DNA of 64,000 nt from Hirschia sp. (GTDB lineage Bacteria; Pseudomonadota; Alphaproteobacteria; Caulobacterales; Hyphomonadaceae): NCBI GenBank assembly GCA_002709235.1, contig PAQI01000020.1, positions 17,079 through 81,078 on the forward strand, in the 5' to 3' direction. Shown here in pieces: positions 45,535 through 55,391 of this stretch. Position 1 is the first letter of the stretch, and each line of letters starts with the position of its first letter. The position numbers and the translations under genes are program-made. A model generated the notes under the pieces. It was not told the DNA's origin. It searched no databases and worked only from the letters and a program-made list of their open reading frames with translations.

Positions 45535-46764
45535 ATGGACGCTGATATCCGGTCGGACACTAAGACGCGGCGTTTCAAACGAAAGCGCGAAGCTATCCTT
45601 GGTGCGGCAGCTGCCCTTATCAATCATCAGGGCCTTCGCGAAACATCAATGCAGGATGTCGCCCGAAAGGTCGGACTTAGCGCATCCAGCGTGACATATT
45701 ATTATCGTCGCAAGGAAGATCTCGCTGCGGCATGCTTTCAGGAGACGATTAATTCTCTGCGCGAAACCGCGACCCGGGCGGCCCTCGGTACCAATGCCGA
45801 GGCACGCATTACATCTTTCCTGTCATCGGTTCTGGAGACCATCGCCCGCATAGAAAAGGGCGAGCAGGAAGCATTGGTCAATTTTCACGACCTTCGCGCC
45901 TATAACGGCCCCACCGGGGAGGATCTTCGCGAACAATATTCGGATATTTTCCGACTCGTTCGCAACCTGCTGCACACCCCGGATATGAGCCAGCTGCCGC
46001 GGGCCGAACTCAATGCGCGCGCGCACCTTTATTTTTCGATCACTCTTTGGGCGAGCAGTTGGATTCTATATTATGATACAGATGATTACGAGCGTGTCTC
46101 ATCACGTCTTGCGGACCTTATTCTCAACGGAATCTGCGTCAAACAAGGCGCATGGGCACCTGTCGCCCTGACTGGCCGGATTGACACGCCCTCGCCGGAA
46201 CACGGTTTTCCCGAATCCTATTTGCGCGCAGCAACCCGATTGTTCAACGAATTTGGCTACCAGGGCACTTCAGTCGATCAGATATCTGCCGAGCTCAACC
46301 TTACCAAGGGCTCGTTCTATCATCATATCGACACGAAAGAGGATCTGATTGCCGCGTGCTGTGAGCGTAGCTTCAGTGTTGTTCGTCGTATTCAGGACGC
46401 TGCGATGGAGCTACCCGCTGATGGGTGGACACGCCTGACGTCTGCAGCCGCATCCCTGATGCGCTATCAGTTTTCCGAGGATGGTCGTCTACTGCGCTAT
46501 ACAGCGCTGGTTTCCGTGCGCGAAGACCGGCGTATTGGCCTGCAAATGAAAATGGATCGGCTGATTGAACGATTTGCCAGCATGATCGTCGACGGTATTG
46601 CTGACGGCTCCATCCGAGCAGTCGACCCGACCATCGCTGCAAACGCAATCAATGCAGCTATCAACGCTGCTGCAGAGCTGCACTCCTGGTCTGCAGGCAT
46701 AAGTGCGGACGAAGCCGTGGACAGTTATGCCCGAATAGCCTTTGAAGGCATATTTGCCCCCTGA
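45535..46764 (+). CDS. Tandem double-TetR transcriptional regulator (copy 2)
   Basis: 409 residues built like the protein at 41458. HTH 1 (~12-65) has GAAAALINHQGLRETSMQDVA and SSVTYYYRRKEDL; HTH 2 (~227-277) has RAATRLFNEFGYQGTSVDQIS and KGSFYHHIDTKEDLI. The two proteins align along their whole length including the linker, so the fusion predates the duplication. GAGGGG eight bases before the ATG at 45535 fixes the start. It likely regulates the divergent TonB receptor. It is the last gene before the integration site. Confidence 0.88.
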   Translation: MDADIRSDTKTRRFKRKREAILGAAAALINHQGLRETSMQDVARKVGLSASSVTYYYRRKEDLAAACFQETINSLRETATRAALGTNAEARITSFLSSVLETIARIEKGEQEALVNFHDLRAYNGPTGEDLREQYSDIFRLVRNLLHTPDMSQLPRAELNARAHLYFSITLWASSWILYYDTDDYERVSSRLADLILNGICVKQGAWAPVALTGRIDTPSPEHGFPESYLRAATRLFNEFGYQGTSVDQISAELNLTKGSFYHHIDTKEDLIAACCERSFSVVRRIQDAAMELPADGWTRLTSAAASLMRYQFSEDGRLLRYTALVSVREDRRIGLQMKMDRLIERFASMIVDGIADGSIRAVDPTIAANAINAAINAAAELHSWSAGISADEAVDSYARIAFEGIFAP

Positions 46765-46895
46765 CCCAGGCATCATCAGGATCCCGAGCATCAGCCATCA
46801 GGCAAACTGAGCCCAGCCCCAGCCCGCTCATCCAGCAGGCTTCAAAAGGCTGTGCTCAAGGGAAGGCTTATGAGAAACCTCCCCCATAACGCAAT

Positions 46896-46925
46896 CTGGC
46901 CGCCCTGCTCTCACAGGACGGCCAG
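46896..46925 (-). terminator. Hairpin downstream of tRNA fragment
   Basis: CTGGCCGCCCTG and CAGGACGGCCAG form a 12-bp stem with one mismatch around a 6-base loop, 13 bases past the CCA end of the tRNA fragment on the minus strand. It is probably the original terminator of the tRNA gene, left in place after integration. Confidence 0.65.
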
Positions 46926-46938
46926 AAAACTTGTAGAT

Positions 46939-46983
46939 TGGGTGCGGGAGTAGGATTTGAACCTACGACCTTCAGGTTATGAG
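46939..46983 (-). pseudogene. 3' half of initiator-type tRNA-Met (CAT), integration site remnant
   Basis: Read on the minus strand the 45 bases are exactly: anticodon loop CTCATAA, stem CCTGA, variable AGGTC, T-arm GTAGG-TTCAAAT-CCTAC, acceptor TCCCGCA, one base, CCA. The 5' half is missing: upstream bases (GCGCT) do not pair with CCTGA. The A at the end of the acceptor strand fits an initiator tRNA with its C1-A72 mismatch. The discriminator is C where A is usual, which fits decay of a non-functional copy. The break lies at the edge of the anticodon loop, a classic crossover position for tyrosine recombinases. Confidence 0.82.
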
Positions 46984-47244
46984 AGCGCATATTCTGATTT
47001 CCCACCCGCTCTCAGCATTTCTCGGAACCTCCCATACCAATATGTTATTATTGACTTTTTTGATCCACCCCTAACGAATGCTCTCTGAGCAGTTCCTAGT
47101 GAGGTGTAACCCATGTGTAACCCAGAGCGACCTTCAGGTTGTGACATGGCTTTTGTAACCCTGGACCTTCAGGTTATCGCGTCTCCGCCTCGGGAACTGC
47201 AGCATTCATTGACCCGCCGACCTTCAGGTTTGCCTGAAGGTCGG
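46966..47244. repeat. Iterated tRNA-core motif cluster (ACCTTCAGGTT)
   Basis: The tRNA-derived sequence CGACCTTCAGGTTAT at the fragment (46966-46980) recurs as CGACCTTCAGGTT (47128-47140), GACCTTCAGGTTAT (47164-47177) and CGACCTTCAGGTTT (47218-47231). An inverted fifth copy CCTGAAGGTCGG (47233-47244) forms a perfect 12-bp palindrome with the fourth (47217-47228, loop TTTG). All lie between the attachment site and the recombinase start. Confidence 0.88.
47105..47162. repeat. TGTAACCC direct repeats
   Basis: TGTAACCCA occurs at 47105-47113 and 47116-47124, eleven bases apart (one helical turn), and TGTAACCCT at 47154-47162. Such helically phased repeats near an integrase gene resemble recombinase arm-type binding sites; this is inference. 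Confidence 0.5.
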
Positions 47245-47274
47245 CTCGAATTTGCATAGCGCAGGAGCCTGGCC

Positions 47275-48432
47275 ATGAAACTTACCAAACGTGCCGTGGA
47301 CATCATTTACCCGGAAGATCGTGATCGAGACTACTATGATGACGCGCTGAAAAGCTTTGGCGTGCGCGTGCGAAAGTCCGGCCGGAAAACCTATTTTGTC
47401 ATGTCACGCGAGCGTGGCCGAATGCGCCGGATCACCATCGGCAAGCACGGCGTTCTGACAACCGAAGAGGCCCGTAAGCAGGCGATGAAAATCCTTCACG
47501 ACCTGTCCGTCGGGATCGACCCGACAGCGGAGAAAAAGAAGATCAAGGAGACCGGCACGGTTAGGTCCCTATCGACACGCTTTTTGAAGGAATATGTCCC
47601 TGTCCATTTGAAGCCGAGCACGCAACGTGAATACCGGCGCTCCATTGAACTCTTCATCAATCCGAAGCTGGGCTCCTATCTGATCTCAGACATAACCCGA
47701 ACAGACATTGCGTCTCTCCATCACGGTCTTCGGAAGAAGCCCTATCAAGCCAATCGCACACTCGGAGTGCTCTCGGTCATGTTCAACCAGGCAGAGCTTT
47801 GGGGCATGCGCGCAGAACTCTCCAATCCCTGCCGGGGTGTGAAGAAATACAAGGAGACCAAACGCGAGCGATTTCTCTCGGTCGAGGAACTCGGCCGGCT
47901 CGGCGAGGCTCTGAAGGATGAGGACAGTTTCGCGCCATCTGCTGTCGCATGTGTGAAGCTTCTAGTCCTGACCGGCTGCCGTCTGAGTGAGATTCAGAAG
48001 CTGAAGTGGGAGCACGTAGACTTCACACGAAACATGTTGCGGCTTCCCGACTCCAAGACCGGCCGAAAGACCGTCTATCTTGGCGATGCTGCGATTACGG
48101 TTCTCAAGGCTATCCCTCGCCTTACCAAGAATGCTTATGTGATCACGGGGCAGATCGAAGGACAGTATCTCACCGACATGCAGAAACCCTGGCGACGCAT
48201 CAGGGCGGCAGCCAAACTGGATGATGTACGTCTGCACGATCTCAGACACACATTCGCATCAAGCGCGGTCTCACTGGGAGAGAACCTTCCAATGGTCGGT
48301 AAACTACTTGGCCATTCTCAACCGCAGACGACAGCACGCTACGCACATCTTGCAGACTTCCAGGCCATTAGCGCAGCCGATAAAATCTCTTCGGAGTTGG
48401 CCGGGGCGATTGGTGTCACAAATCCCGAGTGA
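47275..48432 (+). CDS. Tyrosine recombinase/integrase
   Basis: A 385-residue phage-type integrase. An N-terminal DUF4102-like arm-binding part (SFGVRVRKSGRKTYFVM) is followed by the core-binding domain and the catalytic domain with Arg in TGCRLSEIQKL, His-x-x-Arg in HDLRHTFASS, His in LLGHSQPQTTARYAHL and the Tyr nucleophile in ARYAHL. GGAG lies eleven bases before the ATG. It is the only plus-strand gene of the island and sits next to the tRNA fragment, as usual for tRNA-targeting elements. Confidence 0.95.
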   Translation: MKLTKRAVDIIYPEDRDRDYYDDALKSFGVRVRKSGRKTYFVMSRERGRMRRITIGKHGVLTTEEARKQAMKILHDLSVGIDPTAEKKKIKETGTVRSLSTRFLKEYVPVHLKPSTQREYRRSIELFINPKLGSYLISDITRTDIASLHHGLRKKPYQANRTLGVLSVMFNQAELWGMRAELSNPCRGVKKYKETKRERFLSVEELGRLGEALKDEDSFAPSAVACVKLLVLTGCRLSEIQKLKWEHVDFTRNMLRLPDSKTGRKTVYLGDAAITVLKAIPRLTKNAYVITGQIEGQYLTDMQKPWRRIRAAAKLDDVRLHDLRHTFASSAVSLGENLPMVGKLLGHSQPQTTARYAHLADFQAISAADKISSELAGAIGVTNPE

Positions 48433-48560
48433 CGTGTGCAATAGCTGGCCATTAAATTACCAATTTGCAGTGATCCAAGCAAGCGAGCACCGCCCGTCTT
48501 TGCAGACGGATGTCTGTTGTCTTGTCTTGGGCCTGAGAAATAAAATAAATTGAACCGTCT

Positions 48561-49598
48561 TCATACCCGTTTGAGAAATTCAACGAGAAGATCATTAACT
48601 TGCTCAGGACATTCCTGCTGCACCCAATGTCCGCACTCTGGAAGGATGTGAGATCCTATATAATTGGTCGCGTAGACGCCTACATTCTGGATGGCCTCAA
48701 GTCCCCAGCCTGTTGTCACATCCTGTTCGCCGCCGATGAACATCGAAGCTGAAGTCAGCTTGATATCCTTGTGGGCAGATAACTGTGACCAACTCTTCAA
48801 AATGGAACGATAAAATGACAACGGCCCGGCGAGTCCAGACCCCTCGAATTCGTTGACGTAAAATTGAAGATCTTCTTCGCTTAACCATTTGGGAAGAGCG
48901 TCAGGAGCCTCTATTCGGTCACGCATTTTTGCGCCGCGGGGAATACACAATGGACTTTGCCGGATAACGTCAACTTGTGGCAGCTTTAGCAGATCCCTCA
49001 ATCCGGCGCCGATCATTGCTTCGGCGCAAAAGCCCCAATACACGTCGAGAAGCCACCCCCTAGCATCTGCTTCGAATTCTGTAATGGCCGGCGTGAGCGC
49101 GCCGAAATAATCCTGATAGAAATCCTGGCCCGGACCCGCAATATCCTTGTGAAGTCGGTCTGGAGGCACTTCGCCAAAGGGTGAGCCGGGCAATGCGATC
49201 AACCCTTGCCCGGAAAAAGGAATGGCCAAGCCAACTACACCATGAAAGACGTCCGGATGCAGCCAGGCACAGGTCCAAGCGACGACAGCCCCCCAATCAT
49301 GCCCAACAACGACCGCGCGTTCCTCGCCAAGTGCACTCACCACTCCCTTCACGTCGGAAACAAGCGACTTGATTTGATAATCATCATCAGCAGGAAACTT
49401 GGATGAGCGTCCGTAACCACGGTGGTCTATCGCAACCGCTCTATACCCGGCACGTGCCAGAGCGGTCAGCTGATGCCGCCAAGAATACCACGACTCGGGA
49501 AAGCCATGGAGCAGAACAACCAGTGGACCTTCGCCTTCACTCACAGCATGAATACGGGCCCCTTCAAGCTGCAACATCAAGTTTTTACGTTTGGACAT
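48561..49598 (-). CDS. Epoxide-hydrolase-type alpha/beta hydrolase
   Basis: 345 residues. HGFPESWYSWRHQL is the HGxP oxyanion motif of epoxide hydrolases, the nucleophile is Asp in VVGHDWGAVVAW, and the His is in PECGHWVQQECP. A lid tyrosine is likely in FYVNEFEGSG or LSFYRS. An Asp nucleophile (GHDWG) indicates an epoxide hydrolase or haloalkane-dehalogenase-like reaction rather than a serine esterase. The ATG at 49598 is preferred. A terminator separates it from the gene upstream, so it may have its own promoter. Confidence 0.85.
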   Translation of the reverse strand: MSKRKNLMLQLEGARIHAVSEGEGPLVVLLHGFPESWYSWRHQLTALARAGYRAVAIDHRGYGRSSKFPADDDYQIKSLVSDVKGVVSALGEERAVVVGHDWGAVVAWTCAWLHPDVFHGVVGLAIPFSGQGLIALPGSPFGEVPPDRLHKDIAGPGQDFYQDYFGALTPAITEFEADARGWLLDVYWGFCAEAMIGAGLRDLLKLPQVDVIRQSPLCIPRGAKMRDRIEAPDALPKWLSEEDLQFYVNEFEGSGLAGPLSFYRSILKSWSQLSAHKDIKLTSASMFIGGEQDVTTGWGLEAIQNVGVYATNYIGSHILPECGHWVQQECPEQVNDLLVEFLKRV

Positions 49599-49654
49599 AC
49601 TTTCAACCTTTCGCTTAAGGTTTTGTTGAGGGGATATTCTTGTCGCCAACGAAA

Positions 49655-49702
49655 TAAAAAAGCGGGGTACTGAGCACTTCCACTGAGCGCACTCAGCACC
49701 CC
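49655..49702 (-). terminator. Rho-independent terminator after meta-cleavage hydrolase
   Basis: On the minus strand GGGGTGCTGAG pairs with CTCAGTACCCC over 11 bp with one wobble, followed by GCTTTTTTATTT. It would end the dioxygenase-hydrolase transcript before the epoxide-hydrolase-like gene. Confidence 0.85.
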
Positions 49703-49841
49703 ATGCAACACCCGCTACTGTGGGAGGAATACATTAGGCGAGCGCTGAAACTGAATGTCGACATTCTCCGGGAATTGAACCCCTCCTATCTTTTGGTCCG
49801 ACCAAGCCAAAAACCCGATCTAATTCCCACGCTGAATAATT

Positions 49842-50699
49842 TTACGAGTTGCCCTTCTCCATTATGAAATCGATGACCAGCTTTTCGAACCGGGCAGCAT
49901 GCTCGATTTGGGCCCAATGGCCGCATTGCCCGAAAACGTGAAGCTGGGATCGTTGAATCAATTCAGCCAGACGGTAGCCATTTTCCAGCGGCACAACCAA
50001 GTCTTCTCGCCCATGTATAACCAGCGTCTCATGAGGTATCTCTCTGAGAAGCCCTTCTTCGCTGGCAAGTTCTGTCAGCCAGCGCCCCCTGGGTGCCGGA
50101 AACATTTCTGAGAACGATTCCTGAAACCCCGGACGAATACTCGCCTGGTAGCGCAGTTCGGCAAGTTCGTCGGTGACCAGAGCCCGATCATATGCGAATA
50201 TATCAAGCAATCTGCGCATATTATCTAGCGAAGGTGTGTACCCCCACACCTGGTCCAGAGCATCGCTCAATCCAAGATCCAGTCCAGCACTCCCCATCAA
50301 AACGATACGTCGGACCCGGTCAGGGTATCGAATGGCCATCGCCAATGAGATTCCGCCTCCAAAAGAATTCCCAACAAGGTCGGTACGCTCAATTTCCAAA
50401 GCATCCATCAGCGACAACAATTGATTGAGCCACTGGTCTTTATTGTAATATTCCTTGCCTGGACGATCTGAGTAACCAAACCCCAACATGTCTGGCGCAA
50501 TTACTCTGGCAACCTTTGAAAGGCCTGGCATGGCCAACCGCCAATTCGCCCAGGCCGATACTCCCGGACCAGAGCCATGTATCAGCATGACAGGGAAGCC
50601 TGCGCCCAGATCGTGATAATTAGTACGAATACCATTCAGATTGACTACTTTCGCAACCTCTGGATTGGTTTGTTTAATGTCAGTATCAGTTTCGGACAT
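49842..50699 (-). CDS. Meta-cleavage product hydrolase (DmpD/XylF/TodF type)
   Basis: A C-C bond hydrolase of 285 residues that splits ring-fission products into 2-hydroxypenta-2,4-dienoate and an acid. HGSGPGVSAWANWRLAMPGL, PDMLGFGYSDRP and the nucleophile VGNSFGGGISLAM are hallmarks, with Asp in VIHGREDLVVPL and His in QCGHWAQIEHA. The HGSGPGVSAWANW form is that of hydrolases acting on monocyclic alkyl substrates rather than biphenyl-specific BphD (HGGGPG). It follows the extradiol dioxygenase gene, matching pathway order. Confidence 0.9.
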   Translation of the reverse strand: MSETDTDIKQTNPEVAKVVNLNGIRTNYHDLGAGFPVMLIHGSGPGVSAWANWRLAMPGLSKVARVIAPDMLGFGYSDRPGKEYYNKDQWLNQLLSLMDALEIERTDLVGNSFGGGISLAMAIRYPDRVRRIVLMGSAGLDLGLSDALDQVWGYTPSLDNMRRLLDIFAYDRALVTDELAELRYQASIRPGFQESFSEMFPAPRGRWLTELASEEGLLREIPHETLVIHGREDLVVPLENGYRLAELIQRSQLHVFGQCGHWAQIEHAARFEKLVIDFIMEKGNS

Positions 50700-50768
50700 A
50701 CCTCACCTGTAAATTCAAATTTGTCACACTCTGACAATACTGCCGTTGCTCAGAAGTCTGCCGATCGT

Positions 50769-51650
50769 CTAAGCGGCCCCCATCCCCATAAACTTGTGCC
50801 CCCACATGCTGATGCTATCGTATCGAACCACCGACCAATCGGCCTCGATCGTCCGCGCTCCCCAGCCATATTCTACGGCAAACCCTGAAGGAGTTGCTCC
50901 GTAAAAGGAATACATGTGATCATTGGTGTGGCGCCCCATTGTCATCACGACCTGATTTTGATCGATAACCCGATCATATGCCCTGCCAACATCGTCAAAC
51001 GAGGACACTTCCAGCATGAAATGGTGCAGCCGTTTCGGGGCCGGCGCCTGTATCAAGGCCAGCGTATGATGCCGCCTGTTGCAATGCAGAAAATTGACTT
51101 GAAGCTTCACCTCTGGGTTCATCTGCCAGTCGATGATGTCGGAAAGTTCCATACCGAGCCCCCGGATATAGAAATCCAGAGACTGCTCAAGATCGTCAAC
51201 ACTCAGGACGTAATGGCCCAGTCCTTGATCCTCGGTAATGAAACCGGACACCCCGGCAGGAGAAACAAACGGCACCTCATAGAGTTCGCTTGCCCCGTAA
51301 TAGATCTCGATCGTAACACCTGACGGGTCCTTACACTTCACGAAGTCGATGACGGCACGTTCCGCCAGCTCCTCCGGATTGGCCCGCTGGATTGGGACAC
51401 CGCACTGCTCAAGCGTTTGAGCGACACGTTCCATGTCGGCTTTGTTCTCAACTTCAAATCCGGCGTAGAGGATGTCATCCTTGGGACTCGGATGGACTCC
51501 GATCCGCCATCCGCGCGAGTCCAGCCGTAACAACAAAGCATCGCGCTTCGATCCCGCATCCATCAAGCCCAGTGTCTTCGTCGCGTAGGACCGCCATGCT
51601 TCAATATCCGAAGCGCCGAATCCGAGGTATCCAAGTTTCTTTACAGCCAT
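50769..51650 (-). CDS. bphC: Extradiol catechol dioxygenase, BphC type
   Basis: A two-domain type I extradiol dioxygenase of 293 residues. Fe(II) ligands are in QGLGHYVLSV (His), KRLHHFMLEVSS (His) and GFAVEYGWGART (Glu). RHTNDHMYSFY and the ending SMWGHKFMG are typical of 2,3-dihydroxybiphenyl and 3-substituted catechol enzymes. It opens the ring beside the two hydroxyls to give the substrate of the adjacent hydrolase. GGGAG precedes the ATG. Confidence 0.93.
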   Translation of the reverse strand: MAVKKLGYLGFGASDIEAWRSYATKTLGLMDAGSKRDALLLRLDSRGWRIGVHPSPKDDILYAGFEVENKADMERVAQTLEQCGVPIQRANPEELAERAVIDFVKCKDPSGVTIEIYYGASELYEVPFVSPAGVSGFITEDQGLGHYVLSVDDLEQSLDFYIRGLGMELSDIIDWQMNPEVKLQVNFLHCNRRHHTLALIQAPAPKRLHHFMLEVSSFDDVGRAYDRVIDQNQVVMTMGRHTNDHMYSFYGATPSGFAVEYGWGARTIEADWSVVRYDSISMWGHKFMGMGAA

Positions 51651-51687
51651 TGTTTTCTCCCTTCGATATTTTGATTTGTTTGTTCAC

Positions 51688-52923
51688 TCAGCATTTTACG
51701 TCCGCACGGGATGCAGCCTTGAAAACATCCCGCATGCCTGTCGTCCCATCCGCGAGCATGTTCGAATCGACCTCAAATTCCCGCTCAATGAGCTTCGTCA
51801 CAAAAGCAAAATCCTTCGCCCTATCGATGGAAATCGCAGCCTGAATTACGCCATTATGCAGGCGCAGATACATGTTCGCGTCCCCCTCTGGGCTCTTTCG
51901 CTCAACGATTGCACCCGGCCCTTCGACGTCTCCCATCATCTGAATGTGAGAACCTGCAATCTCCGTCCAGGATATCGGAATTTGGGGCACCGGCTTCGCC
52001 CGCCCCACTATAGAGCATGCGGCGCATATGGCCTGGCTCTGAGAGTTCAGATAGGTCTCAAGGCTGCGCTGCCCTCCATCGCGCAAAGGCCAGCTGGCAG
52101 CATCGCCAATTGCGAACACGGCCGGATTGTCCGTTCGCCCGCAGGCGTCAACCAGAACCCCTCTATTGCAAGCAAGCCCAGCATCCCGGGCAAGCTCGAC
52201 CGAAGGCTCCGCGCCAACGCAGACTATGGCGACATCACCAGTAAACCGGCGCCCCGATGAGCAACGGACATCCCGCACGCCAGCATCTGTGGAGATGCTC
52301 GTGACAGACACGCCCAAATGAATTTCCACGCCAAGTCCGGTTAGCCGATCACGGCACCATGCCCCCATCTTCCTGCCCAGAACCCGCAGCAGTAGTTCGT
52401 CTGACGACTCCAGGAGGACAACTTCGCACCCCATGGTTCTGACAGTTGTCGCCAGCTCGCAACCAATAAGACCACCGCCAATGATGATCACTCGCCGACC
52501 CGCACCAAGTTCCTCTCGCAAGGCGGCACTGTCTGCCAACGTCCGCAAAACATGAACGGTGCCCGGTGGAGCAGATCTTGCAGCCGCCAAACTCCTTGCA
52601 CGCGCCCCTACGGCTAGGACAAGCTTGTCAAAGGTCACGCTCCGCTGCCGGTCAAGAACAAGGGACCTTGCATGAAAATCGACCGAAATGACGCGCTCAC
52701 CAAGCCGCATCTCCACATCGAATTCCTGTTCCCAACCCGGCTTGGCCAGAGGCGGTGGAGGCCCCCCCGTCTTGAGGGTAGATTTTGACAGGGAAGGCCG
52801 GTCATAAGGCTCTTGCGCCTCATCGCCGAATAGAATGATGCTCCCCGAAAATCCGCTTTCTCTCAAAGAGCGACAGGCCGTAACACCCGCTATCCCCGCT
52901 CCAACAATTGCGACGGTCTGCAT
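51688..52923 (-). CDS. bphA4: Dioxygenase ferredoxin reductase (BphA4 type)
   Basis: A 411-residue FAD/NADH oxidoreductase passing electrons to the Rieske ferredoxin. FAD motif VAIVGAGIAGVTACRSL, DRPSLSK, NAD motif IIIGGGLIGCELAT and the second FAD contact VFAIGDAASW are present. The ATG at 52923 overlaps the ferredoxin stop as TGATG, showing translational coupling. It sits directly upstream of the extradiol dioxygenase gene. Confidence 0.93.
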   Translation of the reverse strand: MQTVAIVGAGIAGVTACRSLRESGFSGSIILFGDEAQEPYDRPSLSKSTLKTGGPPPPLAKPGWEQEFDVEMRLGERVISVDFHARSLVLDRQRSVTFDKLVLAVGARARSLAAARSAPPGTVHVLRTLADSAALREELGAGRRVIIIGGGLIGCELATTVRTMGCEVVLLESSDELLLRVLGRKMGAWCRDRLTGLGVEIHLGVSVTSISTDAGVRDVRCSSGRRFTGDVAIVCVGAEPSVELARDAGLACNRGVLVDACGRTDNPAVFAIGDAASWPLRDGGQRSLETYLNSQSQAICAACSIVGRAKPVPQIPISWTEIAGSHIQMMGDVEGPGAIVERKSPEGDANMYLRLHNGVIQAAISIDRAKDFAFVTKLIEREFEVDSNMLADGTTGMRDVFKAASRADVKC

Positions 52924-53249
52924 CACTCACCAACCTTTCCCGCCTCGTAGTCAACGAAGATTTCACCTCCACGAACTTCTACGGGATAAATTGTCAGTGG
53001 ATCACAGGCTGGTGGCGCCTTTACCTTACCAGTTCGTACACAGAATTTTCCCCAATGGAGGGTGCACTCGATAACGCCATCTTCAAGAAAGCCGTCTGCG
53101 AGTGACCAGTCCCCATGTGTGCATCGATCCTGAGTCGCGAATATCTGCCCACCTACATTATAGACGGCTATCGCTTCCTCGAATGTCTCGATCTGCAGCG
53201 CCTCTCCTTCGGACACATCCTCTAGATTGCAGACTTTCTCGAATGCCAT
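52923..53249 (-). CDS. bphA3: Rieske ferredoxin of ring-hydroxylating dioxygenase (BphA3 type)
   Basis: A soluble 108-residue [2Fe-2S] electron carrier. Rieske ligands are in RCTHGDWSLADG (Cys, His) and ECTLHWGKFC (Cys, His). The tail GKVKAPPACDPLTIYPV is typical of biphenyl/toluene-type ferredoxins. It lies between the beta subunit and reductase genes in the classical order. Confidence 0.95.
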   Translation of the reverse strand: MAFEKVCNLEDVSEGEALQIETFEEAIAVYNVGGQIFATQDRCTHGDWSLADGFLEDGVIECTLHWGKFCVRTGKVKAPPACDPLTIYPVEVRGGEIFVDYEAGKVGE

Positions 53250-53258
53250 GACAGCCTC

Positions 53259-53825
53259 TCAAAAAAACAGGCTGAGATTGTTCGACAGAATAGTACTCTG
53301 ATCGATATGAATCGTACGTTTTGCAATCTTGAACCCGAGTTCATTCTCGGCCCGACGCAAAACATCCAGTCTCTCCCCCGCAAATATGTCGACCTGGCGT
53401 TCCAGGCGGTTGCGGTACACGATAAAGGATGAGACGACGCTCAGCTCTGAGGCAGATAACTCTTCCTCTATCAGAACATTTCCGACAATATGCCGAGTCC
53501 TTGACGCAGGATTTTCAGACCACCCCACATCCGACATGAGCTTTCTCTGACGTCCACGCATCATGGTGAGGTCATCGTCGAAATGCGCGAACTCGTTATC
53601 TTTGGTGTACTCTAGCTTCTTTTGCTCGCGACGGGTCCTATTCGTCCGTATAGGCATGAAGTAGCGAATATCCTCATCGAGCAAGTCGAACCAATCGTTA
53701 AACTCATGTCTATCAAGAAGAAGGGCTTCTCGATAATAAAACTGCTCTACCTCATGTTGCAGCGAGAGCGCTTCAAGGCTTATGTCTCCCTGCCGGGTTG
53801 CCGCTCGCATCTTTTCGTCAATCAT
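53259..53825 (-). CDS. bphA2: Ring-hydroxylating dioxygenase beta subunit (BphA2 type)
   Basis: A 188-residue structural subunit, NTF2-like fold: [21 protein letters not shown], then [20 protein letters not shown] and [12 protein letters not shown]. It forms the alpha3beta3 oxygenase with the large subunit at 53959. GGAGGAAGCG precedes the ATG. The gap to the alpha stop is 133 bases, wider than the other gaps in the cluster. Confidence 0.94.
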   Translation of the reverse strand: MIDEKMRAATRQGDISLEALSLQHEVEQFYYREALLLDRHEFNDWFDLLDEDIRYFMPIRTNRTRREQKKLEYTKDNEFAHFDDDLTMMRGRQRKLMSDVGWSENPASRTRHIVGNVLIEEELSASELSVVSSFIVYRNRLERQVDIFAGERLDVLRRAENELGFKIAKRTIHIDQSTILSNNLSLFF

Positions 53826-53958
53826 CGCTTCCTCCTGTCAGCCGCATGCCCCGATCCCATCAGCGGCCAGGCACTCCTTTGTGCGTGGTGCTTCAGTGAT
53901 TTCTTCTCGGAACTTAGCTTATGCGGCCAGTTTCTGTTTTCCTCTTGCCTGGCTGCCG

Positions 53959-55341
<1,383 letters not shown>

Positions 55342-55391
55342 TCAACCTTTTCCAAGCAACAAAATTGCCCACTTAATCTTGATCGGGCTAT

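Noticed and set aside
46939-47000. Functional tRNA-Met gene
   Set aside because: Only the 3' half exists; the 5' acceptor strand, D-arm and anticodon 5' stem are absent on the adjacent bases.
46966-47244. CRISPR-like array from repeated ACCTTCAGGTT units
   Set aside because: Unit length is short, spacing is irregular, one copy is inverted, no cas genes are near, and the motif equals part of the adjacent tRNA fragment; recombinase-site repeats fit better.
48494-48509. Terminator of the integrase gene
   Set aside because: CCGTCT/AGACGG forms only a 6-bp stem without a T-run; too weak to claim.
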